Positions 40,209 through 43,344 of a DNA stretch of 43,344 nt are shown in pieces. The first letter of the stretch is position 1. Every line of letters begins with the position of its first letter. Below the pieces are notes generated by a model. It was given only the letters and a program-made list of their open reading frames with translations. It did no database searches and was not told the origin of the DNA. The position numbers and the translations under genes were made by a program. Source of the DNA: Acidimicrobiaceae bacterium (lineage in GTDB: Bacteria > Actinomycetota > Acidimicrobiia > Acidimicrobiales > RAAP-2); NCBI GenBank assembly GCA_003161575.1, contig PMOE01000093.1:109606-152949 (forward strand), in the 5' to 3' direction.

Positions 40209-40306
40209 GGTACGTCGGCACAAGGGAACAGTCCTTGATCCAAGTATGGATGGACCACTGGCGACGAGAGCATTCAACCGCATCCGACCTACGTCAAACG
40301 AGCTAG
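40190..40306 (+). CDS. Small ORF (38 aa), unknown
   Basis: ATG at 40190 has a good ribosome-binding site (AAGGAG, five-base spacer). The peptide begins MQDRKLRYVGTREQSLIQVW and ends SDLRQTS, charged and helix-prone, like the N-terminus of a small DNA-binding or regulatory protein. It could be a remnant of a larger element gene. I recognise no family. Confidence 0.35.
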   Translation: MQDRKLRYVGTREQSLIQVWMDHWRREHSTASDLRQTS

Positions 40307-40376
40307 GCCGGGTTCACGACCCGTCCCCGGCGCAGGTGCGCCCGACAGCCGGCCTCGGCGGCGGCGTGAGGCCCTC

Positions 40377-40577
40377 GTGGACCGCGCCGACACGAAGCAT
40401 ATCCATGGCTTCACCCAATTCGATCTGCCCGCCGCCCGTCAAAAGCTCCTCGAGGAGGAGCGCCACGCCGAACGCGTCCTGACACTCCGACGCGTCGCAC
40501 CACGTCGGCCCAAGGCGGACACGGCGACGGACACATCCGAGGAGCCACAGGGCTCTTCTAACGAGGAGCCCACGTGA
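40377..40577 (+). CDS. Small ORF (66 aa), unknown
   Basis: GTG at 40377 behind GAGG. The peptide has a mixed charged segment (LPAARQKLLEEERHAERVLT) with a likely helix and an acidic/Ser-rich tail ending SSNEEPT. Composition is protein-like, but no family is recognised. It sits in the suspected integrative element, convergent to the 217-aa gene. Confidence 0.35.
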   Translation: MDRADTKHIHGFTQFDLPAARQKLLEEERHAERVLTLRRVAPRRPKADTATDTSEEPQGSSNEEPT

Positions 40578-40623
40578 AGTCCGCACCCCGGAACGCGTAG
40601 TGGTGTCACGATGATCCAAGCGC

Positions 40624-41277
40624 CTACGACGCCAACGCCCTTAGGACGGGCGCCGCGTAGCGGTAGTGGCGGTTGCCGTCCCATGCAGCGCGCAGCCTGA
40701 CCCCGGAGCCGTCCCCGCAGATGCACGGGACACCCCGCCAGCGGCCGTCACCCCGAACTGTGCACTGGTAACCAGCTATGTCCACGTAGGGCACCGTCTT
40801 TCCGCACATGGCGGCCACCCACTCCGGGAAGTGGGCTGCTGCAGCCAGGACACCGGCGTGGGCCGAGTCGGGGCCACGGACGTTGCGCACTAGGCGGCCG
40901 TTCTCCGGCTCGTGGTGGGCACCGAGGTCTATGACCTCCCAGCGCAAGCATCTGCCAGGGTGCTCAATGCCATCCAATAGGCGCAGGTGGTGCCGGTCGC
41001 TCTTCACCTCGTCCCAGCGGTAGTTCTTGGCGTAGACCGACTCAACCGCAGACCACAGCGCCTCGAATGTCTCACCGACCGTTTCCAAGTAGGCAACCAG
41101 CACAGGTGCGGTGAGTCCGTTGGGCAATGGCAGTCTCGCCATGGCCTCCAAGATCGGGCCGAAGTCGTCCTTGGTGAAGCCGAAGTTAGACTGAGTGTTC
41201 CATTGGCGCATGTTGTCAGCCTGCTGCTTCGGATCGACAAAGAGATCCAGGATGCCAGGGGCGTCGCTCTTGCTCAT
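40624..41277 (-). CDS. Hypothetical protein (217 aa) of the integrase island
   Basis: ATG at 41277 with AGGTG upstream gives MSKSDAPGILDLFVDPKQQA. Visible elements are an aromatic/charged central region (SAVESVYAKNYRWDEVKSDRH and HLRLLDGIEHPGRCLRWEVIDLG), HFPEWVAAMCGKTVPYVDIAGYQCTV and a Cys-containing GVPCICGDGSG followed by WDGNRHYRYAAPVL. There is no signal peptide or membrane segment. I do not recognise the family. Position between an integrase and a decayed sigma gene suggests element cargo. The frame extends upstream to 41472 but is low-complexity there. Confidence 0.65.
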   Translation of the reverse strand: MSKSDAPGILDLFVDPKQQADNMRQWNTQSNFGFTKDDFGPILEAMARLPLPNGLTAPVLVAYLETVGETFEALWSAVESVYAKNYRWDEVKSDRHHLRLLDGIEHPGRCLRWEVIDLGAHHEPENGRLVRNVRGPDSAHAGVLAAAAHFPEWVAAMCGKTVPYVDIAGYQCTVRGDGRWRGVPCICGDGSGVRLRAAWDGNRHYRYAAPVLRALAS

Positions 41278-41456
41278 GGTGGCACCTACATATTGAACGG
41301 GTTGGCCAAAGAGGGTACGCCGTCCGCCGTTGAAGATCAGCGCTGGCCGCAGCTGGTTCAAGCTGCTGCCTGATGGTAGTCGGTGGGTTCGCGCACGCTG
41401 CAGGAGCCGTTCGGAGGCCCGCGACAGCTTCCTCGACGGGCCGGCGACACGACGGC

Positions 41457-41937
41457 TCAGATATGAGCGCATCGTAAGGCCTCCAATGGGATTGCAGGTG
41501 ATCTGCCCTTCAATCCGTGGCTTATCGATCCCCGGATCCGGTATGGGGGGACGTCACGGTTGACCCGACCCCCTCGAGTGGAACCACCGGTCGGCAGAAT
41601 GGCAGTGGCCCGACCATGAGCCGTAGAGATCGTAGAGGCTCTGTTCGATTCGAAGTCCTCCGGTGCGCTCCACAGGGCCACGAAGACGCCCATGTCACCT
41701 CTCGGGCCTGCTTCAGATCGCGCAACCGGCGGGGCGAAGCCATAAGCGAAGAAGGCGGCTGTACGCGTCGACCAAGGTCTCCCGCTGGCCTAGAGCTATG
41801 GCAGCGAGAAGGCTGGCGTCGCTCAGGTTAGGGATGGCCTGGCCCTCGTCGGTCTCCCGCAGAAGATTGCGGGGACCGGCCTTGGTGCCCGGAATAAGGC
41901 CTGTCGTGGCTTGTTTCGCGTTAGTTGTCGTTCTCAT
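41457..41937 (-). pseudogene. Decayed ECF-type sigma factor
   Basis: Two minus-strand frames together resemble sigma region 2. From 41937 the first reads NLSDASLLAAIALGQRETLV then DAYSR (compare LSDAELVAAIARGDREAL). After a +1 frame change near 41720-41760 the second reads AAFFAYGF, then GDMGVFVALWSAPEDFESNR and AHGRATAIL, like the QEVFVALWR.PERFDP..G and HGRAVD segments. No region 4 (HTH) is recognisable downstream and the frame is disrupted, so it is not functional. It lies just downstream of the 83-aa and STAS-GAF-ANTAR genes on the same strand. Confidence 0.55.
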
Positions 41938-42172
41938 CCTCCACGTAGGGAACGGGATGGTCCCCGCCTAGCTCGGTGAAGCGCTCGTTCAGAGTGTGAG
42001 CGATCACGTCGTGGTCATGGGCGCTCGGCCGGAGAGCGCCGTAGAGGAAGGCTTCGAGTTGGAGCCCGGTGCTCATGCCCCCGAGCTCGAAGTAGCGCAG
42101 CCACAGCTCGCCGTGGGAGAGCTCGGCGTCCCGGCGGTAGCGGTCGAGCACGTCGGACGTCTGCTCAGCCAT
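41921..42172 (-). CDS. Small conserved-looking protein (83 aa)
   Basis: The protein begins MAEQTSDVLDRYRRDAELSH, contains GELWLRYFELGGMSTGLQLE and AFLYGALRPSAHDHDVIAHTLNERFTELGGDHPVPY, and ends with an acidic VEDENDN. It is a fully protein-like, probably all-helical sequence of a type seen next to regulatory genes in actinobacteria, although I cannot name the family. Its ATG overlaps the stop of the STAS-GAF-ANTAR gene by eight bases, so it is translationally coupled to that regulator. Its 3' end overlaps the start of the decayed sigma frame by 17 bases. Confidence 0.75.
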   Translation of the reverse strand: MAEQTSDVLDRYRRDAELSHGELWLRYFELGGMSTGLQLEAFLYGALRPSAHDHDVIAHTLNERFTELGGDHPVPYVEDENDN

Positions 42173-43295
42173 CGTGACCTCCTACCGGTTCGGGCTCGAG
42201 GTGGGGCTGGGGTCGCTGGGTGGAGACCACGATGTCGTGTGCCCGCTCACGCAGTGGCCTGCCGTTCCACCGCGAGAAGCGGCGGAGATCGGAGTAGGCG
42301 TTGTCTTCACTGACGCCGTCGCGCTCCATGATCACACCCTGGGCCTGGGAGATAACCTCCCGGCTCCGCAGCGCCTCTCGGAACCGGCTGGCCAGCTGTT
42401 CATCGGTGACGTCCAACCCGGCCTCGGTCAAGATAACCGAGGCTTGGGCGGCGAACACCGACGCCAGTTCCTGGTCTTTCGGAGCGAAGGCAGATTCGGT
42501 GCGTGAGTAGATGTTGAGAGCCCCCACCGGTTTGTCTCGGGCCAGCAGAGGGGACGACAAGATCGAGTTGATCCCGAGAGCTTGAGCTCCGGGCATGAAT
42601 GCGGGCCACCGAAACTCGGTGTCCAAGGACTCGGCGTGAAACCAACGACCTTCAACCGACGCGTCGACGCAGGGCCCCTCTCCGGTGGCGTACTGAATCG
42701 CATCCATGTCCGAGATGGTCTGGTCGCTGGCGGCCACCGTGGCCAGGCGCCCATGGCGCCGAAGCGACACGCTGACGCCGTCGGCGCCACCCACGGTGGC
42801 CTGGGCCAGCGCCACCACCAGGCGAAGCGCGGCATCAACCACCTCGTCATTGGACGGGACGGCGGTGACCCTCTTGAGGTGGTCGTAGGGATTGGTGCTG
42901 ACGGGCACCTCCGGGAGGTCGACGGACTGTTCCGGGCCAAGGTGGCCAGAACTCGCCTGCGGCTCCTCCACGCGAACCAGTGTGGCCAAACCCGTGATGT
43001 CGAGAAGGCGACGGACCATGGCAGAGGGCGAGCGGATCGTGAGCGCGCCGCCCGAAAGCCCGAGGCGGAACGCTCCACTGGCGATCACCCCCATACCCGA
43101 GACGCTCATGAAGTCCAGCTCGGCCAGGTCCAGCACCACCGACGAGTGCCCACTGTCGATCGCCGCGTCCACGAAACAGCCCAGAGTGGGGGAGGTGACC
43201 ATATCGACCTCCCCGCGGACGGCCAGTACCGCCTCTTCCTCGACGAAGCTGGCGGCGACCCCGAATTCTGCGATTCGTGCGGACCCGGTCGTCAT
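42165..43295 (-). CDS. STAS-GAF-ANTAR regulator
   Basis: In this 376-aa fusion, residues 10-110 are a STAS domain (anti-sigma-antagonist type: VLDLAELDFMSVSGMGVIASG). Residues about 140-295 are a GAF sensor (SDQTISDMDAIQYATGEGPC, GINSILSSPLLARDKPVGALNIYS). Residues about 299-357 are ANTAR, the RNA-binding antiterminator helix bundle (FREALRSREVISQAQGVIME, YSDLRRFSRWNGRPLRERA). In SpoIIAA-like STAS domains the phospho-Ser lies in D-S-S-G; here the segment is S-V-S-G, with Val65 at that position. It probably senses a ligand or stress and acts on RNA antitermination or a sigma/anti-sigma circuit. Confidence 0.9.
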   Translation of the reverse strand: MTTGSARIAEFGVAASFVEEEAVLAVRGEVDMVTSPTLGCFVDAAIDSGHSSVVLDLAELDFMSVSGMGVIASGAFRLGLSGGALTIRSPSAMVRRLLDITGLATLVRVEEPQASSGHLGPEQSVDLPEVPVSTNPYDHLKRVTAVPSNDEVVDAALRLVVALAQATVGGADGVSVSLRRHGRLATVAASDQTISDMDAIQYATGEGPCVDASVEGRWFHAESLDTEFRWPAFMPGAQALGINSILSSPLLARDKPVGALNIYSRTESAFAPKDQELASVFAAQASVILTEAGLDVTDEQLASRFREALRSREVISQAQGVIMERDGVSEDNAYSDLRRFSRWNGRPLRERAHDIVVSTQRPQPHLEPEPVGGHDG

Positions 43296-43344
43296 CTACA
43301 AGGACCAGTTGACGGGGGAGGGGCCTGGCGCCCTCGATGCTCTT

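Noticed and set aside
39760..40221. Minus-strand 153-codon frame ending with a GCPACL segment
   Set aside because: Most of it is Arg/Pro/Ala/Thr-rich without structure, it crosses a perfect hairpin and direct repeats, and there is no ribosome-binding site. Only the last 35 residues look protein-like, which is too little.
41648..41672. Possible attR: TTCGAAGTCCTCCGGTGCGC then TCCA, resembling the tRNA-Gly 3' end
   Set aside because: Only TTCGAA, TCC and GCTCCA match and the middle needs gaps and mismatches. Real attachment-site repeats are near-identical, and this stretch is inside the sigma remnant.

Overview
The window is GC-rich DNA of a high-GC actinobacterium. GTG and TTG starts are common, adjacent genes often overlap by 4 bases (GTGA/ATGA/TTGA), and many promoters look leaderless. 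An F420-type luciferase-like oxidoreductase, a wax-ester synthase/DGAT acyltransferase, a separate oligoribonuclease, a STAS-GAF-ANTAR regulator and secreted proteins with 42-residue 'GYW.VASDGGIFAFGDA' repeats suggest class Acidimicrobiia. That placement is inference; the window contains no rRNA.

Layout. (1) 1-9250: housekeeping and lipid-type metabolism: a MaoC-like dehydratase (5' end outside the window), a VOC protein, a Cof-type HAD phosphatase, a GNAT, two SDR dehydrogenases, a LON-domain protein, a MEST-like alpha/beta hydrolase, an LLM oxidoreductase, glycerate kinase, a small membrane protein and an FKBP. (2) 9334-10208: tRNA-Leu(UAG) and clpP. (3) 10211-15932: a tightly coupled cell-surface glycan operon made of an ABC-2 permease, a Wzt-like ATPase with a C-terminal glycan-recognition domain, a SAM methyltransferase-like protein and two GT4 glycosyltransferases. 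(4) 15975-19009: a secreted beta-helix protein with DUF4214-like modules and a secreted SGNH esterase. (5) 19146-21124: AlkA-like glycosylase, YbaK-like deacylase, TrmO-like protein and a 54-aa remnant of an alpha/beta hydrolase. (6) 21191-31404: two tandem paralogous secreted propeller proteins, a second methyltransferase plus GT4 module, a third related GT4, and a SpoIID/LytB protein with the same C-terminal repeats. (7) 31450-38297: HAD-IB phosphatase, crotonase, 1-Cys peroxiredoxin, acyl-CoA synthetase, oligoribonuclease, dUTPase and WS/DGAT. (8) 38394-41940: tRNA-Gly(GCC) followed by a tyrosine integrase with altered catalytic positions, small ORFs, an unrecognised 217-aa protein and a decayed ECF sigma factor, which together look like an eroded integrative element. 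(9) 41921-43295: an 83-aa protein and a STAS-GAF-ANTAR regulator.

How they may work together. Regions 3, 4 and 6 form an envelope locus. The GT4 enzymes would build a polysaccharide and the methyltransferases might cap it. The Wzm/Wzt exporter would move it across the membrane, and the secreted propeller, beta-helix, SpoIID and SGNH proteins would act on or bind the cell surface. The most unusual aspects are the shared 42-aa propeller-like repeat on three different secreted scaffolds, the duplicated methyltransferase-GT4 module, and the repeated occurrence of a TANNNT box 6-8 bases before the start codon.
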